A stretch of 36,963 nt of DNA from JABDQZ01 sp050049775. GTDB taxonomy: Bacteria; Pseudomonadota; Gammaproteobacteria; Chromatiales; Chromatiaceae. Location of the stretch: contig JASFVP010000038.1 in the NCBI GenBank assembly GCA_050049775.1, positions 1 through 36,963 on the forward strand. The letters are read 5' to 3'. The translations under genes were made by a program, and so were the position numbers. Positions within the stretch are counted from its first letter, which is position 1. Each line of letters opens with the position of its first letter. Below, in pieces: positions 9,090-16,946 of the stretch. The notes beneath the pieces were generated by a model. The model saw nothing but the letters and a program-made list of their open reading frames with translations, had not been told where the DNA came from and made no database searches.

Positions 9090-10074
9090 GGTAACACGAG
9101 CAAAAATGGATACAGGCGCATGTCATGGCAACCCCGTATTTTTTTGTACAAAATGCAACTCCGGTCAACTGTCTGTGATCGATAACGATACCCTGCAGTG
9201 TGATCATTGCGGATCATCCTACCCGATTATCGATGGGATACCTCGCATCGTGGAGATGGATAATTACAGTGAGTCATTTGGCTATCAATGGAATATCCAC
9301 CAGAAAACCCAGCTGGACACTTTTACCGGTCTGCCTGTTTCACGAAAACGTTTGTACACAGCGACAGGCTGGGATGAAACTACCCGACTGGATGGCCAGA
9401 CAATACTGGAAGCAGGATCCGGAGCTGGCCGTTTTACAGAAGTACTTGTAGATACCGGGGCCAGTATTTTCTCTTTTGATTTTTCCCGGGCTGTTGATGC
9501 GAATGCCAGAAACAATGGTACCGCGAAAAATCTGACCTTGTTCCAGGGTAATATTTTCAGCATCCCCTTTGTAGACAACTGTTTTGATCATGTGTTTTGC
9601 TTGGGTGTGATCCAGCATACCCCGGATCCTGAAGCTGCGTTTTTCAGTCTGGCTTCGAAAGTCAGGCAGGGCGGTTTTCTTTATATCGATGTCTACACCC
9701 GTAGCTGGTATCACTACTTACATTGGAAATATATCTTACGTCCCCTGACCGTGAGGATGGAAAGGCAGAAGCTCTATAATCTGATTAGCCGGATCATTCC
9801 TGTACTTATACCTGCAGCGAGACTGTTGCGAAAACTGTTCGGCCGTGCTGGCGCCAGACTGGTTCCGATCGTCGAGTTCTCTCATCTCGGATTGAGTGAA
9901 GAGTTAAATCGCGAGTGGGCAATACTTGATACCTTCGATATGTACTCCCCCGCACATGATCACCCTCAATCGATGGCTACGGTCCGGCGCTGGTTTGAAA
10001 CAGCCGGATTTACTGATATTGCAGTCTGGTATGGTGATAACGGCGTAGTAGGCCGCGGCAGGAAGCTGGCCTGA
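9082..10074 (+). CDS. Class I SAM-dependent methyltransferase with Trm112-like zinc ribbon
   Basis: A 330-residue methyltransferase, third in the operon. Cys22/Cys25 and Cys40/Cys43 followed by YPIIDGIPRIV look like a Trm112-type zinc domain fused to the enzyme. The SAM motif ILEAGSGAGRFTE is near 107-119, and FDHVFCLGVIQHTPDPE is the Methyltransf_11-like post-I region. ATG at 9082 overlaps gtrA by 8 bp. The Trm112-like layout differs from the other two methyltransferases, suggesting a separate target. Substrate unknown; a glycan or nucleotide sugar is likely by context. Confidence 0.87.
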   Translation: MNEVTRAKMDTGACHGNPVFFCTKCNSGQLSVIDNDTLQCDHCGSSYPIIDGIPRIVEMDNYSESFGYQWNIHQKTQLDTFTGLPVSRKRLYTATGWDETTRLDGQTILEAGSGAGRFTEVLVDTGASIFSFDFSRAVDANARNNGTAKNLTLFQGNIFSIPFVDNCFDHVFCLGVIQHTPDPEAAFFSLASKVRQGGFLYIDVYTRSWYHYLHWKYILRPLTVRMERQKLYNLISRIIPVLIPAARLLRKLFGRAGARLVPIVEFSHLGLSEELNREWAILDTFDMYSPAHDHPQSMATVRRWFETAGFTDIAVWYGDNGVVGRGRKLA

Positions 10075-10079
10075 TACTG

Positions 10080-11942
10080 ATGTGCGGCATCGTTGGCACA
10101 ATCAATTTTGATGGCACTCCGGTCGATCCACAGTCACTGCAGCAGGCTGCCAGCCTGCTGCAGCATCGCGGGCCGGACGATGCCGGTTACTGGAGCGAGC
10201 AGGGCTGCGGCCTGGCGCACCGACGCCTGTCGATACTGGATCTGAGTGCAGCCGGCCATCAGCCGATGTTATCTGCGGATGAGCGCTATGTATGCGTATT
10301 CAACGGTGAAATCTATAATTTTCCCGAGCTGCGCAAGCAGCTTGCTGTGGATGCCGGTTTCTGGCGAGGCCACAGCGATACCGAGGTGTTGCTCGAGGCC
10401 TGGCATCAATGGGGTATTGGTCTTCTGGACCGGATTGATGGCATGTTTGCATTTGCCATCTGGGACCGCCAGGCAAGACGCCTGTTTGCTGCACGTGACC
10501 GTATTGGCGAAAAGCCTTTTTATTATCATTTCCGTACCGGCCGATTCAGTTTTTCATCACGGCCCGGCCCATTATTCAGCCTGATTGATGACTTGTCGCA
10601 TGAGTATGATGATCAAGCGATACGTCTTTATCTCGAAAGTGGCTATATTCCGGCACCTGCATCTATTTACCGTGACATCAGGAAACTTCCTGCAGCACAT
10701 TACCTGTGCGCTGATGAGAATGGCATGGAAGTCAAACGCTACTGGGATTTTAGATCGATCGAGCCAGAGGTCGAGTGGCGTCATCGAAGCGAAAACGATT
10801 TACTCGATGAGCTCGATGAAGTTTTGACGAGAAGTGTTTCACAGCGCATGGTCAGTGATGTACCGCTTGGTGCGTTTCTGTCCGGTGGTATCGACAGTAC
10901 ACTTATGGTTGCCATGATGGGTAAGCTGGCAAATAATCCAATCAAGACATTCACCATCGGCTTTGACGTCAAGGCCTATGACGAGAGTGCACATGCCCAG
11001 GCAGTTGCCGAGCATTTGAGCACTGAGCACCATTGCGAACACCTGCATGTCAACAGATTGTTGGACCTCATGCCAACGTTTCTGCAGCACTATGATGAGC
11101 CTTTTTTCGACAGCGCTGCTTTTCCTACGCTTGCGGTATCCCGCCTGGCCAGACGCCATGTCACTGTCAGTATGACTGGTGACGCAGGCGATGAGTTGTT
11201 CGGTGGTTATCATTACTATCAGATCGCAAATCAGCTGGCACCTTTTTTCTCAATGCCGGCCTGGTCAAGACGGCTTGCCGCAAATTTGGCTCATCTTGTC
11301 CCGAAGCATAATTTCAGGCTTCTATCTGCTGCCTTGCGGGAGTCCAGCACATCACGGGCATTTGCTTTCTCGCGCAGCATCGCTAAGGATTTTCGGCAAA
11401 TACTTGATGACGGGCTGCTGCAGCACACCATCGGGCTGCGAGATCTATTCGAGCAGCAGGCGGAGCTGTTCCCGAAAAACCTGCATGCCAGTGAGCAGGG
11501 CATGCGCCTGGATATGCTGTATACCCTGAACGATGATTATCTACAGAAAACCGATGTGGCAAGCATGGCTTTTTCACTGGAGGCTCGGGCGCCGATCCTG
11601 GCGCGTGAGGTGATTGAATGGGGCATGCGGCTTCCTGTGAACTGGAAGCTTAGAGGGAGTACCAACAAATATCTGTTGCGCAAGCTGGCCTATCGTTATG
11701 TGCCACGTAGTATAATGGATCGGCCCAAGCGAGGCTTTGGAGTGCCGATTGACAACTGGCTGCGTGGTGAACTTGCTAGTTGGGCGCAGGACAGAATTCA
11801 GGATCCACAGTTATTTCAAGGTTTGCCATTGCAGCAATCGGCTGTCAGGAAACTTTTTGATTTGCACAAATCCGGCATGCGCAATGTACATCCGTTGCTC
11901 TGGGCGGTTCTGATGCTGCTCGAGTTCCACTCAAGGCAGTAA
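10080..11942 (+). CDS. asnB: Glutamine-hydrolysing asparagine synthase-type amidotransferase
   Basis: A 620-residue two-domain enzyme. Cys2 directly after the initiator Met is the N-terminal nucleophile that frees ammonia from glutamine; QHRGPDDAG and FNGEIYN follow. The synthetase domain has the ATP-binding SGGIDST near residues 267-273 and GDAGDELFGGY later. In sugar operons such AsnB relatives (WbpS type) are thought to amidate uronic acids rather than make asparagine, and the neighbours favour that here. It starts 5 bp after the third methyltransferase. A perfect 12-bp inverted repeat lies inside the first 85 bases of the gene. True asparagine synthesis cannot be excluded. Confidence 0.9.
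   Translation: MCGIVGTINFDGTPVDPQSLQQAASLLQHRGPDDAGYWSEQGCGLAHRRLSILDLSAAGHQPMLSADERYVCVFNGEIYNFPELRKQLAVDAGFWRGHSDTEVLLEAWHQWGIGLLDRIDGMFAFAIWDRQARRLFAARDRIGEKPFYYHFRTGRFSFSSRPGPLFSLIDDLSHEYDDQAIRLYLESGYIPAPASIYRDIRKLPAAHYLCADENGMEVKRYWDFRSIEPEVEWRHRSENDLLDELDEVLTRSVSQRMVSDVPLGAFLSGGIDSTLMVAMMGKLANNPIKTFTIGFDVKAYDESAHAQAVAEHLSTEHHCEHLHVNRLLDLMPTFLQHYDEPFFDSAAFPTLAVSRLARRHVTVSMTGDAGDELFGGYHYYQIANQLAPFFSMPAWSRRLAANLAHLVPKHNFRLLSAALRESSTSRAFAFSRSIAKDFRQILDDGLLQHTIGLRDLFEQQAELFPKNLHASEQGMRLDMLYTLNDDYLQKTDVASMAFSLEARAPILAREVIEWGMRLPVNWKLRGSTNKYLLRKLAYRYVPRSIMDRPKRGFGVPIDNWLRGELASWAQDRIQDPQLFQGLPLQQSAVRKLFDLHKSGMRNVHPLLWAVLMLLEFHSRQ
10137..10163. repeat. Perfect 12-bp inverted repeat inside the asnB-type gene
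   Basis: CTGCAGCAGGCT (10137-10148) pairs perfectly with AGCCTGCTGCAG (10152-10163) over a 3-base loop, starting 58 bases into the gene. It encodes a Gln/Ala/Ser/Leu-rich helix, so it may be a codon-level accident, but the mRNA stem would be strong. Confidence 0.5.
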
Positions 11943-11963
11943 CGACGTGGGACAGGAAACAAG

Positions 11964-13091
11964 ATGAACAAGGGTATTGCCAAAATTCTCCGTTTTGTCC
12001 GTATTTACGGTATCTCCCGGACAATTACCAAAGTGGCCGGTCGCATGCGACCATCTGTGCCGCTCAAGCCGGTTTTGTCAATCCTTCGACCGTTTAAAAA
12101 TGGTCCGAGTGTTGGCATTATCGGCTGCGGCCAGTTTTCCTATTCCGCCATTGCGTATTTTCTCACCACTTCGACCAATGCCCGCATCCGTTGGTGTTGT
12201 GATATCGATATTAAGGCAGCAAGAACGATGGCGGTCGCTTTCGGCATACAACAATATGCCGACAGTCTCGATAAGCTGTCTGAGGACGTGGACCTGGTGT
12301 ACATTGCTTCCAACCACGCCTCACATACGGATTATGCAATTGAATGTATGCAGCGTGGTGCGAATGTTTATGTGGAAAAGCCGATATCGACAACCTGGGA
12401 GCAGTTCGACCGTCTGCAACGTGCGAAAAGTCTTTACCAGCGTGAAATTTATGTCGGCTACAACCGGCCACATTCACCGGCCATCGCCACGATTTGCCAG
12501 CGTGTCGCTGACAAGGAAAAGCCGTTTACCCTGGCGTGTTTTGTCAGTGGCCATTTTATCCCGGAGGATCACTGGTATCGCAACCCGGAAGAGGGTACTC
12601 GTGTTTGCGGTAACCTCGGGCATTGGCTGGACCTGGCTGTGTATCTCCTGTTTCAGGCAAAGCAGGTGCCGGAAGCGGTTGACATAACAATGAGCTACAG
12701 CGACAGTGACACGCCTTCGGACAACTTTTCTGTTACGCTCACGACTGCCAGGGGGGATTTGATTACGCTGACATTCAGCTCGCGCTCAGAGCCCTTTGAA
12801 GGGGTCAATGAAACGATTAATTATCAGCAGGACGATGTGATTGTGAAAGTCGACGATCATCGCAGGATCTGGATCTGGCAGGACGATAAGTATTATACAA
12901 AGCGATATTGGCCGAAAAATGCCGGTCACAAAAAAGCAATATTGCAGCCTTTTGTGGGCGTGCAGAAACGTCACTGGCAAGAACTGACAGCCTCAACACG
13001 GCTCATGCTTGAGGTGACGGACATGGTGAATTTCCTGGACAATTCCCGCCATTTTAAGCTCAGCCCGAAAATTGATCGGCAGGAAACATAG
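11964..13091 (+). CDS. Gfo/Idh/MocA family oxidoreductase
   Basis: A 375-residue NAD(P)-dependent sugar oxidoreductase. After a basic leader of about 48 residues comes the Rossmann motif VGIIGCGQFSYSAI, then the family signature EKPIS near residue 139. A region IPEDHWYRNPEEGTR...GHWLDL resembles the matching stretch in the second half of the next gene's product (IPADHWTQN...GEACHFIDL), so the two share close ancestry. AGGAAA just before the ATG is a good ribosome site. It is 1 bp from the next gene (GTG start). It probably oxidises or epimerises a sugar ring carbon; substrate unknown. Confidence 0.9.
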   Translation: MNKGIAKILRFVRIYGISRTITKVAGRMRPSVPLKPVLSILRPFKNGPSVGIIGCGQFSYSAIAYFLTTSTNARIRWCCDIDIKAARTMAVAFGIQQYADSLDKLSEDVDLVYIASNHASHTDYAIECMQRGANVYVEKPISTTWEQFDRLQRAKSLYQREIYVGYNRPHSPAIATICQRVADKEKPFTLACFVSGHFIPEDHWYRNPEEGTRVCGNLGHWLDLAVYLLFQAKQVPEAVDITMSYSDSDTPSDNFSVTLTTARGDLITLTFSSRSEPFEGVNETINYQQDDVIVKVDDHRRIWIWQDDKYYTKRYWPKNAGHKKAILQPFVGVQKRHWQELTASTRLMLEVTDMVNFLDNSRHFKLSPKIDRQET

Positions 13092-13092
13092 C

Positions 13093-15234
13093 GTGTTACA
13101 GATTTTACAAAGTTTGTCTGATGGTGAGACATCTCTGGTTGAAGTACCATGCCCGGCGGTACAGCCCGGCAGCCTGCTGATTGCGTCCCGCAATACCCTG
13201 GTGTCATCCGGGACCGAGCGCATGCTGGTCGATTTCGGCAAGGCAGGCTATCTGGAGAAAGCAAGGCAGCAGCCTGACAAGGTCAAACAAGTCGTAGACA
13301 AGGCACGGACCGACGGTATTTTCACCACCATCGATGCGGTGCGTAGCAAACTGGATCAGCCACTGCCGTTGGGCTATTGCAATGCAGGCGTGGTGCTGGA
13401 AAGCGGTGTGGCAGGCTTCGAGCCCGGCGATCGGGTGGCATCAAATGGGGCACATGCGGAGGTCGTACGCGTCAACAAAAACCTGTGTGCCAAAATTCCG
13501 GATAATGTTGATGATGAATCGGCGGCTTTCACCGTTATCGGCGCCATTGGCCTTCAGGGTATTCGTTTGCTTGAGCCAACGCTCGGTGAAGCCATTGTTG
13601 TGTCCGGATTGGGGCTGATTGGCCTGATGTGTGTACAAATGCTGAAAGCCAACGGCTGTCGTGTGTTGGGGATTGATTTCGACTCAACACGTTGCGCAAT
13701 GGCACGCAGCTTTGGTGCCGAAACCGTAGATCTTTCTCGCGGGGAGGATGCACTTGCTGTCGCAGCAGCCTTTTCGCGCGGGCGTGGCGTGGATGCTGTG
13801 CTGATCACAGCGTCCAGCAAGAGCAACGAGGTGGTGCATCAGGCCGCTGAAATGTGCCGCAAGCGTGGGCGTATTGTGCTGGTCGGTGTGGTTGGTCTGA
13901 ATTTGCGTCGCGACGATTTTTTCAAGAAAGAGCTGACTTTCCAGGTATCGGCTTCCTATGGTCCGGGACGCTACGATCACGATTACGAAGATCTGGGGCA
14001 GGATTATCCAGCGGGTTTTGTGCGTTGGACCGAGCAGCGTAATTTCGAGGCCGTACTGGATATGATGGCAGTTGGCAGCCTGGATGTGAAACCGTTGATC
14101 ACACATCGGTTTGAAATTGCCAAGGCGGCCGAAGCCTATAATCTGCTCGATGAGCCAGATGCGCTTGCTATCCTGTTGCAGTATCCGGTCAGGGATGCCG
14201 ACCAACTGCGCGACTCTTTGGTGAAATTGACAGCTTCGGCTGCAACGACCAAAACTGGAAGATCTCCTGTTGTGATTGGCATGGTTGGTGCTGGTAATTA
14301 TGCCTCACGAGTACTGATCCCGGCTTTTCGCAAAACAGGTGCAACCCTGGAAATGTTGGTCAGCAGTGGCGGCGTTAGTGGAGTGCATCACGGTAGCAGA
14401 CAGGGTTTCCACACGGCAGCGTCAGACCTGCAGCCTTTGTTGGACTCAACGACAATCGACTCGGTTGTCATTGCCACGCGGCACGATTTGCATGCCGAGC
14501 AGGTTACTGCAGCCCTAGCAGCTGGCAAACACGTCTTTGTTGAAAAGCCACTGGCTCTTACCGGGGAGCAACTGGATGCGATTGATACTGCTTATTTCCA
14601 GGCTCAGCAGGGGTACGGAAAAAGATTGTATATGATGGTTGGCTTTAATCGCCGTTTTGCGCCACACATTCTGAAAATGAAACAATTGCTTGAAGCAAGG
14701 AAACAACCGAAGGTCTTTATAATGACCGTGAATGCCGGAGAGATACCGGCGGATCACTGGACCCAGAACAGGACTATCGGTGGTGGGCGTATTATTGGAG
14801 AAGCTTGTCACTTTATCGATTTATTGCGTTATCTTGCCGGTCATCCTGTATCAGCATCACACGCAGTCATGATGGGTACAGTGCCGGGAGTTGCAATACA
14901 GGATGATAAAGTGACTATTACGCTGTCGTTTGCAGATGGCTCATTTGGCAGCATTCACTATCTGGCCAATGGTGGCAAGGCGTTTCCCAAGGAGCGCCTG
15001 GAGGTTTTCTGCGGGAATGGAGTATTGCAGATGGATAACTATCGGCTGTTGCGTGGGTATTCGTGGCCTGGCTTTAACAAGATGCGCTTGATGCGTCAGG
15101 ACAAGGGGCAGGATGCGTGCGTTGCAGCCTTTGCCGATGCTGTTAGTCAGGGTCTCCCGGAGCCCATTCCTTACAATGAGATCATGGAGAGTTCACGCCT
15201 GACGGTTGTAGTAGCGGAGTCACTGCGCCACTGA
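13093..15234 (+). CDS. Bi-domain oxidoreductase: MDR (zinc-dehydrogenase fold) + Gfo/Idh/MocA
   Basis: A 713-residue fusion. Residues 1 to about 370 form a medium-chain dehydrogenase with the Rossmann motif SGLGLIGL near 171-178. The GHExxG zinc/catalytic motif of alcohol dehydrogenases is replaced by GYCNAGVV, so the domain may be zinc-free. Residues from about 393 form a Gfo/Idh/MocA unit with GMVGAGNYASRV, EKPLALTGEQ near 484, and GFNRRFAPH. GTG at 13093 is favoured over the ATG at 13072 because AGGA lies 8 bp before it and the homologous N-terminus (MLQILQSLSDGET) starts there. Two redox domains in one chain imply sequential oxidation and reduction of one sugar. This fusion recurs in surface-polysaccharide clusters as far as is known from the family. 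Confidence 0.9.
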   Translation: MLQILQSLSDGETSLVEVPCPAVQPGSLLIASRNTLVSSGTERMLVDFGKAGYLEKARQQPDKVKQVVDKARTDGIFTTIDAVRSKLDQPLPLGYCNAGVVLESGVAGFEPGDRVASNGAHAEVVRVNKNLCAKIPDNVDDESAAFTVIGAIGLQGIRLLEPTLGEAIVVSGLGLIGLMCVQMLKANGCRVLGIDFDSTRCAMARSFGAETVDLSRGEDALAVAAAFSRGRGVDAVLITASSKSNEVVHQAAEMCRKRGRIVLVGVVGLNLRRDDFFKKELTFQVSASYGPGRYDHDYEDLGQDYPAGFVRWTEQRNFEAVLDMMAVGSLDVKPLITHRFEIAKAAEAYNLLDEPDALAILLQYPVRDADQLRDSLVKLTASAATTKTGRSPVVIGMVGAGNYASRVLIPAFRKTGATLEMLVSSGGVSGVHHGSRQGFHTAASDLQPLLDSTTIDSVVIATRHDLHAEQVTAALAAGKHVFVEKPLALTGEQLDAIDTAYFQAQQGYGKRLYMMVGFNRRFAPHILKMKQLLEARKQPKVFIMTVNAGEIPADHWTQNRTIGGGRIIGEACHFIDLLRYLAGHPVSASHAVMMGTVPGVAIQDDKVTITLSFADGSFGSIHYLANGGKAFPKERLEVFCGNGVLQMDNYRLLRGYSWPGFNKMRLMRQDKGQDACVAAFADAVSQGLPEPIPYNEIMESSRLTVVVAESLRH

Positions 15235-16901
15235 TGCGCGATTATGCGATGCCGTTTTTTCCTCGTGCTGTCAGACTGTTCCATACAATACGGTACTTAA
15301 AACCTATCCAGATTTTCAGCCGTATAACACGACGCCTTCACAGAATTCACCCTAAGGTCACTGATATCCCTGCAATTCACCTGCCGAAACAAAGCTTTTG
15401 CTCTCCGGCACGACGCCACATCAGTCTGTTAGACGAGAATCAGGCTATGTTTTTAAATCACACAGCTGATATCAGCAGCCGTGAGATATGGAACAGTAAA
15501 TCATTTGCCAAACTGTGGCTGTACAATCTGCACTATTTTGATGATCTGAATGCACGACAGGCTGACCAGCGCACTACCTGGCATGACAAGCTGATACGAC
15601 GCTGGATTGATGAAAATCCACCCGGGTTTGGTACTGGCTGGGAAGCCTACCCACTGTCACTGCGCATTGCCAACTGGATCAAGTGGGTACTGGCGGGGAA
15701 TTTGCTGGACGACCCTGTCAGGGTTTCGTTGGCAGTGCAGTGCCGCTATTTGTACGGGTCCCTGGAAACACACCTGCTTGGCAATCATTTGTTCGTCAAT
15801 GCCAAGGCGTTGCTATTCGGCGGCTTGTTTTTTCAGGGAGCAGAAGCCGACAAATGGTATGCGACCGGCCTGAAAATCGTCAGCCAGCAGCTCCCGGAAC
15901 AGATTCTTGCAGATGGTGGCCATTTTGAATTATCCACAATGTATCATGCCTTGTTTCTGGAGGATTTGCTGGATCTGGTCAATTTGCATCGGGCCTATAA
16001 CAAGTCCTGTCCGGACGCATTGACGAATAGAATTGCGCCAATGCTGTCCTGGCTGAGAGTAATATCTCACCCGGATGGAGAAATTTCATTTTTTAATGAT
16101 TCTGCGATCGGGATAGCTCCTTCCCCGGAAGAAGTATTTTCTTACGCAACAAAGCTGGGTTTTTCTGAGATTGATCCACTTTCTGTGCCTTTGCACGATC
16201 TGCCTCAATCGGGTTACAGTCGTGTCGCGTTGGGACCGGCGGTAGCCTTGATCGACAGGGCAGCGATTGGTCCTGATTATCTTCCGGCTCATGCGCATGC
16301 TGACACCCTGAGCTTTGAACTGTCACTGTATGGATTTCGATTTGTGGTCAATTGCGGTACTTCTGTATATCAGGACAATGCACAACGCCATCTGGAGCGC
16401 TCAACTCAATCACATGCAACAGTAGTGATTGACGATGAGAACTCAAGTGAAGTCTGGTCCGCATTCAGGGTGGCGCGCCGCGCCCATGTATTCGATCATG
16501 AAATAATCGAGCAGGATAGTGAGGTGTCTCTACAGGCAGCTCATGATGGCTATAGTCGTCTACCAGGTAAACCGAAACACAACAGACGCTGGGAATTTAC
16601 TGAGACAGAGTTGAAGATAATCGATCGGATCAGCGGTGTCGGGTCTCACAAGGTTGAAGTAGTGTTGCCATTGCATCCAGACATAGTAATCGATACGCAC
16701 AAAGAATCTGAAGTCACCTTAGTGGTTGCTGACAACAGGGTCAGGGTCGGTTTTTCAGGTCATGGTAGATTACGGGTCGATATTTGTGGATATCATCCCG
16801 GTTTTGGCGTGAGTTTGCCAAACACAAAACTGGTCTATGCAGTGATTGCGGAATTGCCATTGCAGATAGAGACATCGATCCGTTATGACAGTTGCAAATA
16901 G
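15234..16901 (+). CDS. Heparinase II/III-fold protein of polysaccharide-cluster type
   Basis: A 555-residue protein with an N-terminal RAVRLFHTIRYLKPIQIFSRI helix, then LLGNHLFVNAKALLFGGLFF, DGGHFELSTMYHALFLEDLLDL, AHAHADTLSFEL and RSTQSHATVVIDDENSSEVW. This is the heparinase II/III toroid followed by a beta-sandwich, in the form commonly seen in capsule and EPS loci. The usual HNTV segment is HATV, losing the Asn but keeping His. No signal peptide is seen, so action inside the cell on nucleotide- or lipid-linked uronate sugars is inferred. The ATG shares one base with the upstream stop; a second ATG at 15249 is possible. Together with the fused oxidoreductase it forms a tight pair; lyase activity is unproven. 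Confidence 0.87.
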   Translation: MRDYAMPFFPRAVRLFHTIRYLKPIQIFSRITRRLHRIHPKVTDIPAIHLPKQSFCSPARRHISLLDENQAMFLNHTADISSREIWNSKSFAKLWLYNLHYFDDLNARQADQRTTWHDKLIRRWIDENPPGFGTGWEAYPLSLRIANWIKWVLAGNLLDDPVRVSLAVQCRYLYGSLETHLLGNHLFVNAKALLFGGLFFQGAEADKWYATGLKIVSQQLPEQILADGGHFELSTMYHALFLEDLLDLVNLHRAYNKSCPDALTNRIAPMLSWLRVISHPDGEISFFNDSAIGIAPSPEEVFSYATKLGFSEIDPLSVPLHDLPQSGYSRVALGPAVALIDRAAIGPDYLPAHAHADTLSFELSLYGFRFVVNCGTSVYQDNAQRHLERSTQSHATVVIDDENSSEVWSAFRVARRAHVFDHEIIEQDSEVSLQAAHDGYSRLPGKPKHNRRWEFTETELKIIDRISGVGSHKVEVVLPLHPDIVIDTHKESEVTLVVADNRVRVGFSGHGRLRVDICGYHPGFGVSLPNTKLVYAVIAELPLQIETSIRYDSCK

Positions 16902-16939
16902 CGCTATTTGCATGGCCCCCATGTGGTGTTTTGGCCATG
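16893..16939. repeat. 20-bp perfect palindrome plus adjacent 7-bp inverted repeat
   Basis: Bases 16893-16912 read the same on both strands (arms TGCAAATAGC and GCTATTTGCA). The palindrome contains the stop codon of the heparinase gene. Directly after it CATGGCC (16911-16917) pairs with GGCCATG (16933-16939) across a 15-base loop. No T-tract follows, so it is not a standard intrinsic terminator. It could be a regulator site, an mRNA stem that tunes translation of the following glycosyltransferase gene, or a processing site. Confidence 0.6.
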
Positions 16940-16946
16940 AAACCAG

